Positions 44,748 through 54,122 of a stretch of 64,000 nucleotides of DNA are shown here, in pieces. How positions within the stretch are numbered: the first letter of the stretch is position 1; each line of letters opens with the position of its first letter. The notes under the pieces are model-generated. The model did not search any database and was not told the origin of the DNA. It was given only the letters and a program-made list of their open reading frames with translations. Source of the DNA: CAVXHQ01 sp963789535 (GTDB lineage Bacteria; Pseudomonadota; Alphaproteobacteria; Rhodobacterales; Rhodobacteraceae); assembly GCA_963789535.1 (NCBI GenBank), contig CAWBKU010000005.1:1987763-2051762 (forward strand). The letters are read 5' to 3'. A program made the position numbers and the translations under genes.

Positions 44748-46106
44748 ATGGATAGCATCGCAGGTTCCAAGCCGACCCTCGTCTGGGCGGTGCACCTGTC
44801 GGCGGCACTCCTCGTGCTGCTGTGGATATTCCCGACCGTCGGCCTGCTGGTCTCGTCGTTCCGGACCGGCGACCAGATCGCGTCGTCGGGCTGGTGGGCG
44901 GCGATGTTTCCGTCCGAACAGAGCTTTCAGTTGCGGACCGCGGGCGCCGGGGATCAGGCGCTGGTCGACGGCCTCTATACCGTCTCGGGCAACCTCTTCG
45001 TGGTCGACGGGCGCGTCGCCGTGCCGGAGGAAGGGGAACCCGAGATTCCCTACGAGATCGTGAGCTGGGGCGTCTCGTCGCGCGATATCGCGGCACATGC
45101 GCCGGGCGACGCGGTCGACATGGGCGACGGCGAGATCGTCACCGTGCAGTCGAACGGCGATTATGTGTTCACCTCGGCCGAGGAGATGGGCGGACGCGGC
45201 CAGCGGATTTTCGTGACCGCCGAATCGCCGCCCGAATTCACCTTTGCCAACTATGACGCGATCATCGGCAAGGGGATCGTGCAGGCGGTGCTGCTCTATG
45301 GTGTGATCGCGGCGGTCGTCGGGGTCGCTGCGGTATGGGGGGCGGCGCGCATGGGCCTGTCGCAGCCCAAACCGATCGGCGTCACCCTCGGTGTCGCGAT
45401 CTTTGCCTTTGCGTTCTGGTGGACGGCGAGTTCGGGCGAGATGTCGGCGAGCACCGGGACGGACAACATGGTCAAGGCGTTCTTCAACACGCTGACCGTG
45501 ACGATCCCCGCGACCATCATCCCGATCCTGATCGCGGCATTCGCCGCCTATGCGCTGGCGTGGATGGACTTTCCGGGGCGCGCGCTGCTCATCTCTGCCA
45601 TCGTCGGCCTGCTCGTCGTGCCGCTGCAACTGGCGCTGATCCCGCTGCTGACGCTCCATAACCAGATCGGCATCGGCAAGGGCTATCTCGGGGTGTGGCT
45701 CGCGCATACCGGGTTCGGCCTGCCGCTCGCGATCTATCTGCTGCGCAACTATATGGTCGGCCTGCCGCGCGACATCATCGAGAACGCCAAGGTCGACGGG
45801 GCGACGGATTTCCAGATATTCACCAAGATCATCCTGCCTCTGTCGTTTCCGGCGCTCGCCTCCTTTGCGATCTTCCAGTTCCTGTGGACGTGGAACGATC
45901 TGCTGGTGGCACAGGTGTTCCTGATCGACTCGTCGGGCCAGACAACCGTGATGACCCGCCAGATCGTCGAGCTGCTGGGCACGCGCGGCGGCAACTGGGA
46001 GATCCTGGCGACCGCCGCCTTCGTGTCGATCGCGGTGCCGCTGGGCGTGTTCTTCGCGATGCAGAAATATCTGGTCCGCGGCCTGCTGGCCGGGTCGGTG
46101 AAATAG
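44748..46106 (+). CDS. aglG: Alpha-glucoside ABC permease
   Basis: A 452-aa partner permease. The EAA loop is LPRDIIENAKVDGATDFQIF. A large periplasmic region follows the first helix. As in aglF, an extra two-helix stretch lies at about residues 174-238, ahead of TDNMVKAFFNTLTVT. The start ATG has CGGAGG eight bases upstream. The stop is four bases from aglA. Confidence 0.93.
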   Translation: MDSIAGSKPTLVWAVHLSAALLVLLWIFPTVGLLVSSFRTGDQIASSGWWAAMFPSEQSFQLRTAGAGDQALVDGLYTVSGNLFVVDGRVAVPEEGEPEIPYEIVSWGVSSRDIAAHAPGDAVDMGDGEIVTVQSNGDYVFTSAEEMGGRGQRIFVTAESPPEFTFANYDAIIGKGIVQAVLLYGVIAAVVGVAAVWGAARMGLSQPKPIGVTLGVAIFAFAFWWTASSGEMSASTGTDNMVKAFFNTLTVTIPATIIPILIAAFAAYALAWMDFPGRALLISAIVGLLVVPLQLALIPLLTLHNQIGIGKGYLGVWLAHTGFGLPLAIYLLRNYMVGLPRDIIENAKVDGATDFQIFTKIILPLSFPALASFAIFQFLWTWNDLLVAQVFLIDSSGQTTVMTRQIVELLGTRGGNWEILATAAFVSIAVPLGVFFAMQKYLVRGLLAGSVK

Positions 46107-46110
46107 GGCG

Positions 46111-47772
46111 ATGCAGATGCACGCCGCCGCCCAGCCCATCGTCGCCGCCCCCGGCACCACCGCAGAATGGTGGCGGGGGGCGATCATCTATCAGATCTAT
46201 CCCCGCTCGTTCCAGGACAGTTCCGGCGACGGGATCGGCGATCTCGCGGGGATCGTGACACGGCTCGACTATATCGCGTCCCTCGGCGTCGATGCGATCT
46301 GGATTTCGCCGTTCTTCACCTCGCCGATGAAGGATTTCGGCTATGACGTGAGCGATTACTGTGACGTCGACCCGATGTTCGGCAGCCTCGCCGATTTCGA
46401 CGCGGTGGTGACGCGGGCGCACGCGCTGGGCCTCAGGGTGATGATCGACCTGGTGCTGTCGCATACCTCGGACCAGCATCCGTGGTTCATCGAGAGCAAG
46501 GCGGACAGGAGCAATGCGAAGTGCGACTGGTATGTCTGGGCGGATGCGAAACCCGACGGGTCGCCGCCGAACAACTGGCTGTCGATCTTCGGCGGTCCGG
46601 CCTGGCAGTGGCACGGCGGGCGGATGCAGTATTACCTGCACAACTTCCTGACCTCGCAGCCCGACCTGAACTTTCACACGCCCGCCGTGCAGGAGGCGCT
46701 GCTGGATGTCGAGCGGTTCTGGCTCGCGCGCGGCGTCGACGGGTTCCGGCTCGACACGATCAACTTCTACTTCGCCGACCTCTATCTGCGCGACAATCCG
46801 GCCCTGCCGCCCGAGCGGCGCAACGACACGATCGCCCCCGCGGTGAACCCCTACAACTGGCAGGACCACGTCCATTCCAAGAACCAGCCCGAGAACATCG
46901 AGTTCCTGAAGCGGTTCGGCGCCGAGATGGTCCCGTTTGACGCCGCCGCCGTGGGCGAGGTGGGCGACGCGCAGCGCGGCCTCGAGATCATGGCGGAATA
47001 TACCTCGGGCGGCGACAAGGTGCAGATGTGCTATCCGTTCGAGATGTTGCAGCCGCATCGCCTTACCGCCGGCGCGCTGGTCGAGACCTTCGCGCGGCTG
47101 AACTATGCCGCACCCGATGCCTGGCCCTGCTGGGCCTATTCCAACCACGACGTCATCCGGCACGTCACGCGCTGGGAACTTTCGGATGCGGCGGCAAGGG
47201 CCTACACGACGCTGCTGATGTGCCTGCGCGGATCGGTCTGCCTCTATCAGGGCGAGGAACTCGGCCTGCCGGAGGCCGACGTGCCGTTCGAGGCATTGCA
47301 GGATCCCTACGGCATCCAGTTCTGGCCCGAGTTCAAGGGGCGCGACGGCTGCCGCACGCCGATGGTCTGGGAGGCGTCGAACACCAACGCCGGATTTTCG
47401 GACGGGGAGGCGTGGCTGCCCGTCGACGACCGGCACCGCGCCCTTGCCGTGGCCCGGCAGGAGGCGGATGCCGGCGCCCTGCTGCATCATTACCGCCGCG
47501 CCATCGCGCTGCGCCACGCCGAACCGGCCCTCGCGCGCGGGGCCATGGCGCAGCCCGAGCAGACCGGCGACGTGGTGAGTTTCACGCGGACCCACGCCGG
47601 GCGCACCCTGTTCTGCGCCTTCAACCTCGGCGCCGCACCCGGCGAGTGCCTGCCGCCCGAGGGCACGCTCGCCCCGCTCGACTGCGGGATCGACATGGCC
47701 GGGGCGGAGCCGGGCAAACGGCTGCACCTCGGGCCGTGGGAATGTTTCATCGCGGCGACGGGTGCCGACTAG
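46111..47772 (+). CDS. aglA: GH13 alpha-glucosidase
   Basis: A 553-aa cytosolic glycoside hydrolase of family 13. It hydrolyses imported alpha-glucosides such as maltose, sucrose or trehalose-like sugars. The nucleophile is D215 in GFRLDTINF, the acid/base E283 in AVGEVGD and the transition-state stabiliser D347 in YSNHDVIRH. QIYPRSFQDSSGDGIGDL is the N-terminal signature. It is coupled to aglG and followed by aglK after 54 bp. Confidence 0.95.
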   Translation: MQMHAAAQPIVAAPGTTAEWWRGAIIYQIYPRSFQDSSGDGIGDLAGIVTRLDYIASLGVDAIWISPFFTSPMKDFGYDVSDYCDVDPMFGSLADFDAVVTRAHALGLRVMIDLVLSHTSDQHPWFIESKADRSNAKCDWYVWADAKPDGSPPNNWLSIFGGPAWQWHGGRMQYYLHNFLTSQPDLNFHTPAVQEALLDVERFWLARGVDGFRLDTINFYFADLYLRDNPALPPERRNDTIAPAVNPYNWQDHVHSKNQPENIEFLKRFGAEMVPFDAAAVGEVGDAQRGLEIMAEYTSGGDKVQMCYPFEMLQPHRLTAGALVETFARLNYAAPDAWPCWAYSNHDVIRHVTRWELSDAAARAYTTLLMCLRGSVCLYQGEELGLPEADVPFEALQDPYGIQFWPEFKGRDGCRTPMVWEASNTNAGFSDGEAWLPVDDRHRALAVARQEADAGALLHHYRRAIALRHAEPALARGAMAQPEQTGDVVSFTRTHAGRTLFCAFNLGAAPGECLPPEGTLAPLDCGIDMAGAEPGKRLHLGPWECFIAATGAD

Positions 47773-47826
47773 ACAGACGGACGGCCCCGCGCGCGGCGCG
47801 GCGGGACGCAATTTTGGGAGAGAACG

Positions 47827-48915
47827 ATGGCCGACCTCAAGCTCACGAAAGTCGCCAAGACCTATGGCGGCTCGGTCGATGTCCTCAAGAACATCAACCT
47901 CGACATAAAGCGGGGCGAGCTGATCGTCTTCGTCGGCCCGTCCGGCTGTGGCAAGTCGACGCTGTTGCGGATGATCGCGGGCCTCGAGAGCATCACCGGC
48001 GGCGAATTGCAGATCGACGGGCAGGTGGTCAACGACGTGCCGCCCGCGCAACGCGGCATCGCCATGGTGTTCCAGAGCTACGCCCTCTATCCGCACATGA
48101 CGGTGCGCGACAACATGACCTTCGCCCTGAAACTCGCGAAGAAGACACCCAAGGAGATCGACGCGGCAGTGTCCAAGGCGTCGCGGATCCTGCAACTCGA
48201 ACCCTACCTCGACCGCCTGCCCAAGGCGCTGTCGGGCGGTCAGCGCCAGCGGGTCGCCATCGGCCGCTCGATCGTGCGCGACCCCAAGGTCTATCTCTTC
48301 GACGAGCCGCTGTCGAACCTCGACGCCGCGCTGCGGGTCGCCACACGGATCGAGATCGCGCAGTTGAAGGAATCGATGCCGGATTCGACGATGATCTACG
48401 TCACCCACGATCAGGTCGAGGCGATGACGCTTGCGACGCGGATCGTGGTGCTGGCCAACAAGGGGATCGCGCAGGTCGGCTCGCCGCTCGAGCTCTATGA
48501 GCGGCCCGAGAACGAGTTCGTGGCACAGTTCATCGGCTCGCCGTCGATGAACCTGATGGCCGGCACGATCACCGACACCGGGCAGCGCACGACGGTCAAG
48601 CTCGACGCCGGCGGCACGGCGATTTCGGCGGTGCCGACGCAGGAGGCCGACAAGGGCAAGAAGGTCAACGTCGGCGTGCGCCCCGAGGATCTGGTGCCGA
48701 CCGAGGGGACGCCGCTGTTCGAGGGCAAGGTGAACTTTACCGAGGCCCTCGGCGAGGTGACGATCCTCTATTTCGATCCGCAGCAGGGCGCCGACAGCGT
48801 GGTGGGCAAACTGCCCGGTATCCATGGCGATCTGCGCGGCCAGCCCGTGCGCCTGACGGCGGCACCCGAAAAAGTGCAGATATTTCACGAAGGGCGTTCG
48901 CTCTACTACCGTTAG
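47827..48915 (+). CDS. aglK: Alpha-glucoside ABC transporter ATP-binding protein
   Basis: A 362-aa MalK-type ATPase. Walker A is GPSGCGKST (residues 37-45), followed by Q-loop MVFQSYALYP, signature LSGGQRQR and Walker B VYLFDEPLSNLD. A C-terminal regulatory OB-like domain follows, with VGVRPEDL. It powers AglEFG uptake. RBS GGGAGAGAA precedes ATG 47827. It is the last gene of the agl operon. Confidence 0.96.
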   Translation: MADLKLTKVAKTYGGSVDVLKNINLDIKRGELIVFVGPSGCGKSTLLRMIAGLESITGGELQIDGQVVNDVPPAQRGIAMVFQSYALYPHMTVRDNMTFALKLAKKTPKEIDAAVSKASRILQLEPYLDRLPKALSGGQRQRVAIGRSIVRDPKVYLFDEPLSNLDAALRVATRIEIAQLKESMPDSTMIYVTHDQVEAMTLATRIVVLANKGIAQVGSPLELYERPENEFVAQFIGSPSMNLMAGTITDTGQRTTVKLDAGGTAISAVPTQEADKGKKVNVGVRPEDLVPTEGTPLFEGKVNFTEALGEVTILYFDPQQGADSVVGKLPGIHGDLRGQPVRLTAAPEKVQIFHEGRSLYYR

Positions 48916-48932
48916 GGTCTATCTGATCCCTC

Positions 48933-50252
48933 ATGGACGGTTCGGAAACGATGGACGGAGAGGGGGCTGCCTATGCCTTCTTCTCGCTCGCACCCTATCA
49001 CTTCCTGCTGGCGGCCCTTGGACTGATCATCCTGGCGGCGCACTGGCTGCCGCGTCTGGTCTCGCGGCGCGAACCGGCGGCCTCGCCACTGATGCTGCTC
49101 CTCGGCGGGGTTGCGGGGCTGTTGCCGTTCCTGCCGCAGGTGCCGACCCCGATGGAACAGCCCCTGCTGTGGGAACGGGTGAGCGAGGTCTGCGTGATCG
49201 TCGCGCTGTTCTCGACCGGGTTGCGGGTAGACCGGCTGCGTGACTGGGCGCGGTGGCGCCCGACGGTGCGACTTCTGGTGCTGTCGATGCCGATCACCAT
49301 CGCGGCGCTCGCGGTCGCGGGCATGGCGTTCGCCGGCCTGACGCTCGGCGCGGCGGTGCTGCTGGGCGCGGTGATGGCGCCGACCGACCCGGTACTGGCG
49401 GGGGACGTGCAGGTCGGCCCGCCGCAGGAAGGGGCCGAGCATCCGGTGCGGTTCGCCCTGACGACCGAGGCCGCGCTGAACGACGGGCTTGCCTTTCCCT
49501 TCGTCTATTTCGCGCTCGCCCTGATCGCGGCGGGCGGCTGGGGCGGCTGGCTCCTCGACTGGGCACTGGTCGACGTGGTCTGGCGGATCGTCGTCGGGAC
49601 GCTGATGGGGGCGGCGGGCGGCTGGGCACTCGGCCAGATCCTCTTCGTCTACCCCAAGGGCCGCAGCCTTGCCGATACCGGATCGGACGTGGTGGCCCTC
49701 GCCGGTGTGTTCCTGTGCTATGGCACGACGGAACTCGTCGAGGGATACGGCTTCATCGCGGTCGCGGTCATGGGCCTCGTGCTGCGGCGGGTCGAGATCG
49801 ATCACCGGTTTCACCGCCGCCTGCACGATTTCACCACCGCCATCGAACATGCGCTGACCGCCGGTCTGCTGGTCGCGCTCGGAGCGGTCCTGCCGCGCAT
49901 CCTCGATGTGGGCTGGGGGCAGATGGCGGTCGCCGTCCTGCTGATCTTTGCGATCCGGCCGCTCGGCGGGTGGATCTCGCTGCCGGGTTGCGGTCTGGGG
50001 TGGCGCGGGCGGTGGCTGGTGGCGTTCTATGGCGTGCGGGGGATCGGCTCGATCTATTATCTGAGCTATGCTGCGGGCCACGCCGATCTCGCCGAGGTCG
50101 GGACGCTGTGGTCGCTGATGGCGCTGATCGTGTTGATGTCGTCCCTGGTTCACGGATTGTCCGCGGGTCGGGCGATGGCGCGTCATCTGCACAACCCGCT
50201 CGACAGTCGCGCCGACCGCCGGGCCGCGCGCGACAGGAGCGAGACCCGCTAA
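48933..50252 (+). CDS. Cation:proton antiporter (CPA1 family)
   Basis: A 439-aa membrane protein with about 12 helices. GAVMAPTDPVLAGDVQVG carries the TDP motif and FALTTEAALNDGLAFPF the ND-type cation site of CPA1 Na+/H+ exchangers. VAFYGVRGIGSIYYLSYA is a typical late segment. ATG 48933 lies 17 bp after aglK, and ATG 48951 is an alternative. The stop shares CTAA with the convergent ppx gene stop. Confidence 0.87.
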   Translation: MDGSETMDGEGAAYAFFSLAPYHFLLAALGLIILAAHWLPRLVSRREPAASPLMLLLGGVAGLLPFLPQVPTPMEQPLLWERVSEVCVIVALFSTGLRVDRLRDWARWRPTVRLLVLSMPITIAALAVAGMAFAGLTLGAAVLLGAVMAPTDPVLAGDVQVGPPQEGAEHPVRFALTTEAALNDGLAFPFVYFALALIAAGGWGGWLLDWALVDVVWRIVVGTLMGAAGGWALGQILFVYPKGRSLADTGSDVVALAGVFLCYGTTELVEGYGFIAVAVMGLVLRRVEIDHRFHRRLHDFTTAIEHALTAGLLVALGAVLPRILDVGWGQMAVAVLLIFAIRPLGGWISLPGCGLGWRGRWLVAFYGVRGIGSIYYLSYAAGHADLAEVGTLWSLMALIVLMSSLVHGLSAGRAMARHLHNPLDSRADRRAARDRSETR

Positions 50253-51361
50253 TACGGCGCGTCCTCGAGGACGCCGTCCGCCGACATCTGCGCATAGAGA
50301 AGCCCCTCGCGCAGGCCGCGATCCGCGACCGAGAGGCGGTCGGTGGGCCAGAGCCGCATCAGCGCCTGAAGGATCGCCGAGCCCGACATGATGAGGGCCT
50401 GACGGTCCTTGCCGATGCGCGGATCGGCGCGGCGCCCCTCGGGCCCCAGCATCAGATACTCGCGGATCACCGCGTCGATCTGGTCGCTCGTCATCCGCAG
50501 CCCGTCGACCTTGGTCCGGTCATAGCGTTTCAGGCCCAGATGGCTTGCCGCGACCGTGGTGACGGTGCCGCTGGTGCCGACGATCTGGAACCCCTCGCGG
50601 GCCTGCGCCTCGGCAGTCGGGGCGAAACTCGCGAGGCTCTCCTCGAAGAACCAGCTCATCAGGGCAAAGCGGGCCGCGTCGTCCTCGACGTCGACGAACT
50701 GGTCGCGCAGCGTCGCCACACCGAGCGGCACCGATATCCAGTCGACGACCTTGGCGGCGGCAAAGGGGCCGGGGGCGGCACGAAAGCCGGAATGCAGGCG
50801 CATGATCGCGCGCGGCCGCTCGCGCTGCGGCACGTTCGACAGGTCGATCCATACCAGTTCCGTCGACCCGCCGCCGATATCGACGACCAGAAGCTGTTCG
50901 GTATGGGTCGACACCAGCGGCGCGCAGGAGATGACGGCAAGGCGCGCCTCTTCCTCGGGGGCGATCACCTCGAGCGTCAGGCCCGTCTCGCGTTCGACGT
51001 GTCGCAGGAACCCCGCGCCGTTCGACGCGCGACGACACGCCTCGGTCGCGACGAGGCGCATCCGGGTGACGTTGTGGCGCGCCAGCTTTTGCTTGCACAC
51101 GCGCAGCGCGCCGATGGTGCGGTTCATCGAGGCACGGCTCAGCTTGCCCGAGGCCTCGAGGCCCTGGCCGAGCTGGACAGACTTCGAGAAGCTGTCGACC
51201 ACATGAAACTGACTGCCCTTCGGCTGGGCGATCAGCATCCGGCAACTGTTGGTCCCGAGGTCCAGCGCCGCATAGAGCGTGGACGGATCGGGTGGACTGG
51301 GCGCGGGGCTCTCGACCGCCTTGGGGAACGCGCCCGCGCTGAAGGGACGCCTGGGCGTCAT
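50249..51361 (-). CDS. Ppx/GppA family phosphatase
   Basis: A 370-aa exopolyphosphatase or guanosine pentaphosphatase. The phosphate-binding motifs are YAALDLGTNSCRMLI and LLVVDIGGGSTELVW of the ASKHA fold, and GTSGTVTTVAA lies in the second half. Which of polyphosphate or pppGpp is the substrate cannot be decided from sequence. In related genomes I remember this gene directly preceding rlmE, and here a one-carbon cluster lies between them. Confidence 0.92.
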   Translation of the reverse strand: MTPRRPFSAGAFPKAVESPAPSPPDPSTLYAALDLGTNSCRMLIAQPKGSQFHVVDSFSKSVQLGQGLEASGKLSRASMNRTIGALRVCKQKLARHNVTRMRLVATEACRRASNGAGFLRHVERETGLTLEVIAPEEEARLAVISCAPLVSTHTEQLLVVDIGGGSTELVWIDLSNVPQRERPRAIMRLHSGFRAAPGPFAAAKVVDWISVPLGVATLRDQFVDVEDDAARFALMSWFFEESLASFAPTAEAQAREGFQIVGTSGTVTTVAASHLGLKRYDRTKVDGLRMTSDQIDAVIREYLMLGPEGRRADPRIGKDRQALIMSGSAILQALMRLWPTDRLSVADRGLREGLLYAQMSADGVLEDAPY

Positions 51362-51624
51362 GGCAACGCCCTCTCATACAAGTGTTGCGATCAACGTAGG
51401 TGAGGACAGCATTTCTAGCAAGGCTCGTGTGCGCGCCGCCCCGGAAACGCCGCGTGATCGCGGCGCAAATGCCCGAGAGTGCAACGGCACCGCCAGGCGG
51501 CGCGGGCGACGATCGGCATCCCGTCGCAGGCGACGCGGGAAATGTCGAAAACGGGCTGCATGCCTGTCGCATCTGCGCCTATCTAGCGGCATCCGCGTGC
51601 GTCGCGCGGCAGGAGAGCAGCGCC

Positions 51625-51921
51625 TTGGCCGACATCACCATCGTCTACTGGCGCGACATTCCCGCGCAAGTGATCGCAGGCTCGGGCCGTCGCGCCGCCA
51701 AGGTGCAACTGACCGAACGGTTCGAGCAGGCCATCGACCGCGCCGCGATGAAATCGGGTGCCGCCTCGACCGACGCCTATCTCGCCGACTGGCGCAAGGT
51801 GCCGTCCGGGTCCGCCGACGGTGCCGACGCCGAGGTCGCGGCGGCCGAGGCCGCCCGCCTCGAGGCGGAATACGACAAGGACCGCTTGAAAGTCCTGATC
51901 GACAACGACGGCCGCGCTTGA
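51625..51921 (+). CDS. 'Virulence factor' family small protein of a one-carbon cluster
   Basis: A 98-aa protein with the hallmark ADITIVYWRDIPAQVI, then KVQLTERFEQAIDRAAMKSG and AYLADWRK. The family name is historical, and in Rhodobacterales it recurs beside MetF-like and pterin-binding genes. The likely start is TTG 51625 with AGGAG nine bases upstream. The longer frame to 51400 has no family resemblance. Role unknown, plausibly in folate or corrinoid methyl transfer. Confidence 0.8.
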   Translation: MADITIVYWRDIPAQVIAGSGRRAAKVQLTERFEQAIDRAAMKSGAASTDAYLADWRKVPSGSADGADAEVAAAEAARLEAEYDKDRLKVLIDNDGRA

Positions 51922-51968
51922 CCGATCCCGACGCTCCCACCCGCCGCAACCCCCTCAAGGAGAAACTC

Positions 51969-52937
51969 ATGTCCCTGCTGTCGTTCCGCAAACGCCGCGA
52001 AGAGTTCCATCCCGATGCCCGGGCCGTCGAGGCGTTCCTCGACGGGTTCTCGATCGAGGTGATGCCACGGACGGCGGAAAAGGTCGAGGATTTCCAGAGC
52101 CTTCTGCCGAAGGGCACGCGCGTCTACGTGGCCCACATCGAGGGCACGCCGATCGAGGACATGGTGGCGACGGCGGCGCGTCTGGCGCGTGACGGATACC
52201 CGGTGATGCCGCATTTCCCGGCGCGGATCATCGCGGACAAGGCGACGCTCGCCGATTGGATCGCGCGCTATCAGGGTGAGGCGGGCGTCGATCAGGCGCT
52301 GCTTCTGGCCGGCGGTGTGAAGGTGCCGCACGGCGATTTCGACTCGTCGATGGCGCTGCTGGAAACCGGCCTCTTCGACAAGGCGGGGTTCAGGCGTCTG
52401 CACGTCGCGGGCCACCCCGAGGGCAACCGCGACATCGACCCCGACGGATCGGACCGCGCGGTGATGGACGCGCTGCGCTGGAAGCAGAAGTTCTCGGAGA
52501 CGACGGACGCGCGGATGGCGCTGGCGACGCAGTTCTGCTTCGAGGCGGGCCCGGTCATCGCCTGGGCCGATGCGCTGCGCGACGCGGGCATCACGATCCC
52601 GATCCACATCGGCGTGGCCGGGCCGGCAAAACTCCAGACCCTCATCAAGTTCGCCATCGCCTGCGGCGTCGGCCCGTCCCTGAAGGTGCTGCAAAAGCGG
52701 GCGATGGACGTGACCAAGCTGCTGCTGCCCTACGAGCCGACCGACGTCGTCGCCAAACTCGCGGCGCACAAGGCGGCACATCCCGATTTCAACATCGAGC
52801 GGGTGCACTTCTTCCCTCTTGGGGGGTATCAAGACGAACGCGGCCTGGACGCAAGAGCACGGTGGTGCCTCCGGCGTCCCCGCCAAGGCCTGAGACAGTT
52901 CACCCAAAGGATGAAGAATGACCCGTACCGTAATTGA
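51969..52937 (+). CDS. Methylenetetrahydrofolate reductase-like protein with a C-terminal frameshift
   Basis: A TIM-barrel protein of the MetF family, as the sequence stands 322 aa. Segments YVAHIEGTPIEDMV, QALLLAGGVKVP and PIHIGVAGPAKLQTL match the family. After FFPLGG the frame becomes unlike the family, with Arg-rich YQDERGLDARARW. Removing one G from the G6 run at 52821-52826 restores GIKTNAAWTQEHGGASG with a stop at 52893, as in relatives. The frameshift extends the gene over the start of the next. It could be a base-calling error, a mutation or slippage. Confidence 0.88.
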   Translation: MSLLSFRKRREEFHPDARAVEAFLDGFSIEVMPRTAEKVEDFQSLLPKGTRVYVAHIEGTPIEDMVATAARLARDGYPVMPHFPARIIADKATLADWIARYQGEAGVDQALLLAGGVKVPHGDFDSSMALLETGLFDKAGFRRLHVAGHPEGNRDIDPDGSDRAVMDALRWKQKFSETTDARMALATQFCFEAGPVIAWADALRDAGITIPIHIGVAGPAKLQTLIKFAIACGVGPSLKVLQKRAMDVTKLLLPYEPTDVVAKLAAHKAAHPDFNIERVHFFPLGGYQDERGLDARARWCLRRPRQGLRQFTQRMKNDPYRN

Positions 52938-53985
52938 ATCCAAAAGCAAAACCGCGATCATCGGCTTTGACCAGCCGTTCTGCGTGATCGGCGAGCGGAT
53001 CAATCCGACGGGGCGCAAGAAGCTGGCGGCGGAACTCGAGGCGGGCGATTTCTCGACCGTCGAGGCCGATGCGCTGGCGCAGGCGGCGGCGGGGGCGACG
53101 GTCCTCGACATCAACTCGGGCGCCGTCTTCACCAACAAGATGGCCGAGGATCCGCGTTACGCCGACAACAATTTCGTCGAGCCGCCGCTGATGCGGGAAC
53201 TCATCCTGCGGGTGCAGGCGATCACCGACACGCCGCTGTGCATCGATTCGTCGGTGCCGGGCGCGCTGATGGCGGGTCTCGAGGCCTGCGAGGGCCGGCC
53301 GCTCCTGAATTCGGTGACGGGCGAGGAGGAGCGGCTCGAACTGGTCCTGCCGCTGGTGAAGAAGTTCAATGTGCCGGTCGTGGCGATCAGCAACGACGAC
53401 ACCGGCATCTCCGAAGACCCCGAGGTGCGGTTCGCAGTCGCCAAGAAGATCGTCGAGCGCGCCGCCGATTTCGGGATTCCGGCGCACGATATCGTCGTCG
53501 ACCCGCTGGTGATGCCGATCGGCGCGATGGCGACGGCGGGGTTGCAGGTCTTTGCCCTCGTGCGCCGCCTGCGCGACGAGCTCGGCGTGAACACCACCTG
53601 CGGCGCCTCCAACATCTCCTTCGGTCTGCCGAACCGGCATGGCATCAACAACGCCTTCCTGCCGATGGCGATGGCGACCGGCATGACCAGCGCGATCATG
53701 AACCCCGTCGCCCTGCCGGTGACGCAAAAGCTGATCGCCGAGAAGAAGGCGCAGATCGAGGCGGCGGGCATCGTGCTGCCCGAGGGGATCGACGACGAGA
53801 CCTTCGTCACACTCTTTGGTCTCGGCTCGATGAAACCGCGCCCCGGCAAGGAGATGGAGGCGATCCGCGCCGCCAACTTCCTGACGAACAACGACGATGG
53901 CGGTGCGGCGTGGATCACGATGAATCGCCCGCCCGTTGCCGATGGCGAAGGCCGGGGCCGCACCGGACGCCGCGCCCGACGGTAG
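52918..53985 (+). CDS. Methyltetrahydrofolate:corrinoid methyltransferase (pterin-binding, DHPS-like)
   Basis: A 355-aa pterin-binding TIM barrel. The N-terminal FCVIGERINPTGRKKLA is the family signature, and IDSSVPGALMAGLEA, LLNSVTGEEERL and CGASNISFGLPNRHG line the folate pocket. It transfers the methyl group of methyl-tetrahydrofolate to a corrinoid protein. No corrinoid protein or reactivator is in this window. It would be translated after AAAGGA. Downstream, 53986-54122 holds one hairpin and no gene. Confidence 0.9.
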   Translation: MTRTVIESKSKTAIIGFDQPFCVIGERINPTGRKKLAAELEAGDFSTVEADALAQAAAGATVLDINSGAVFTNKMAEDPRYADNNFVEPPLMRELILRVQAITDTPLCIDSSVPGALMAGLEACEGRPLLNSVTGEEERLELVLPLVKKFNVPVVAISNDDTGISEDPEVRFAVAKKIVERAADFGIPAHDIVVDPLVMPIGAMATAGLQVFALVRRLRDELGVNTTCGASNISFGLPNRHGINNAFLPMAMATGMTSAIMNPVALPVTQKLIAEKKAQIEAAGIVLPEGIDDETFVTLFGLGSMKPRPGKEMEAIRAANFLTNNDDGGAAWITMNRPPVADGEGRGRTGRRARR

Positions 53986-54039
53986 AGCCACCGACGCCTT
54001 TCACGTTGCAATAACAACTCCGGGGGATCGCCATCGAGG

Positions 54040-54064
54040 CGCCATCGGTTCGAGCCCGATGGCG
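54040..54064. other. Hairpin resembling a tRNA T-arm
   Basis: A 9-bp stem (CGCCATCGG with CCGATGGCG) encloses the seven-base loop TTCGAGC. The GGTTCGAGCCC core matches the tRNA B-box, but no acceptor or anticodon arm is found upstream. It may act as a terminator-like hairpin after the methyltransferase gene. Confidence 0.5.
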
Positions 54065-54122
54065 ACGGGCCGGCCCCCAGCTGCCGCTTGCCACAGGCGT
54101 TTCGTCCCGCTAAGGCGCGGGC

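Noticed and set aside
43494..48888. Two very long minus-strand open frames over the agl operon.
   Set aside because: They mirror aglEFGAK with His/Asp/Arg-rich composition and no motifs.
54040..54064. A tRNA gene suggested by the GGTTCGAGCCC loop.
   Set aside because: No acceptor stem, D arm or anticodon arm pairs upstream, and no CCA follows. Only a hairpin is supported.
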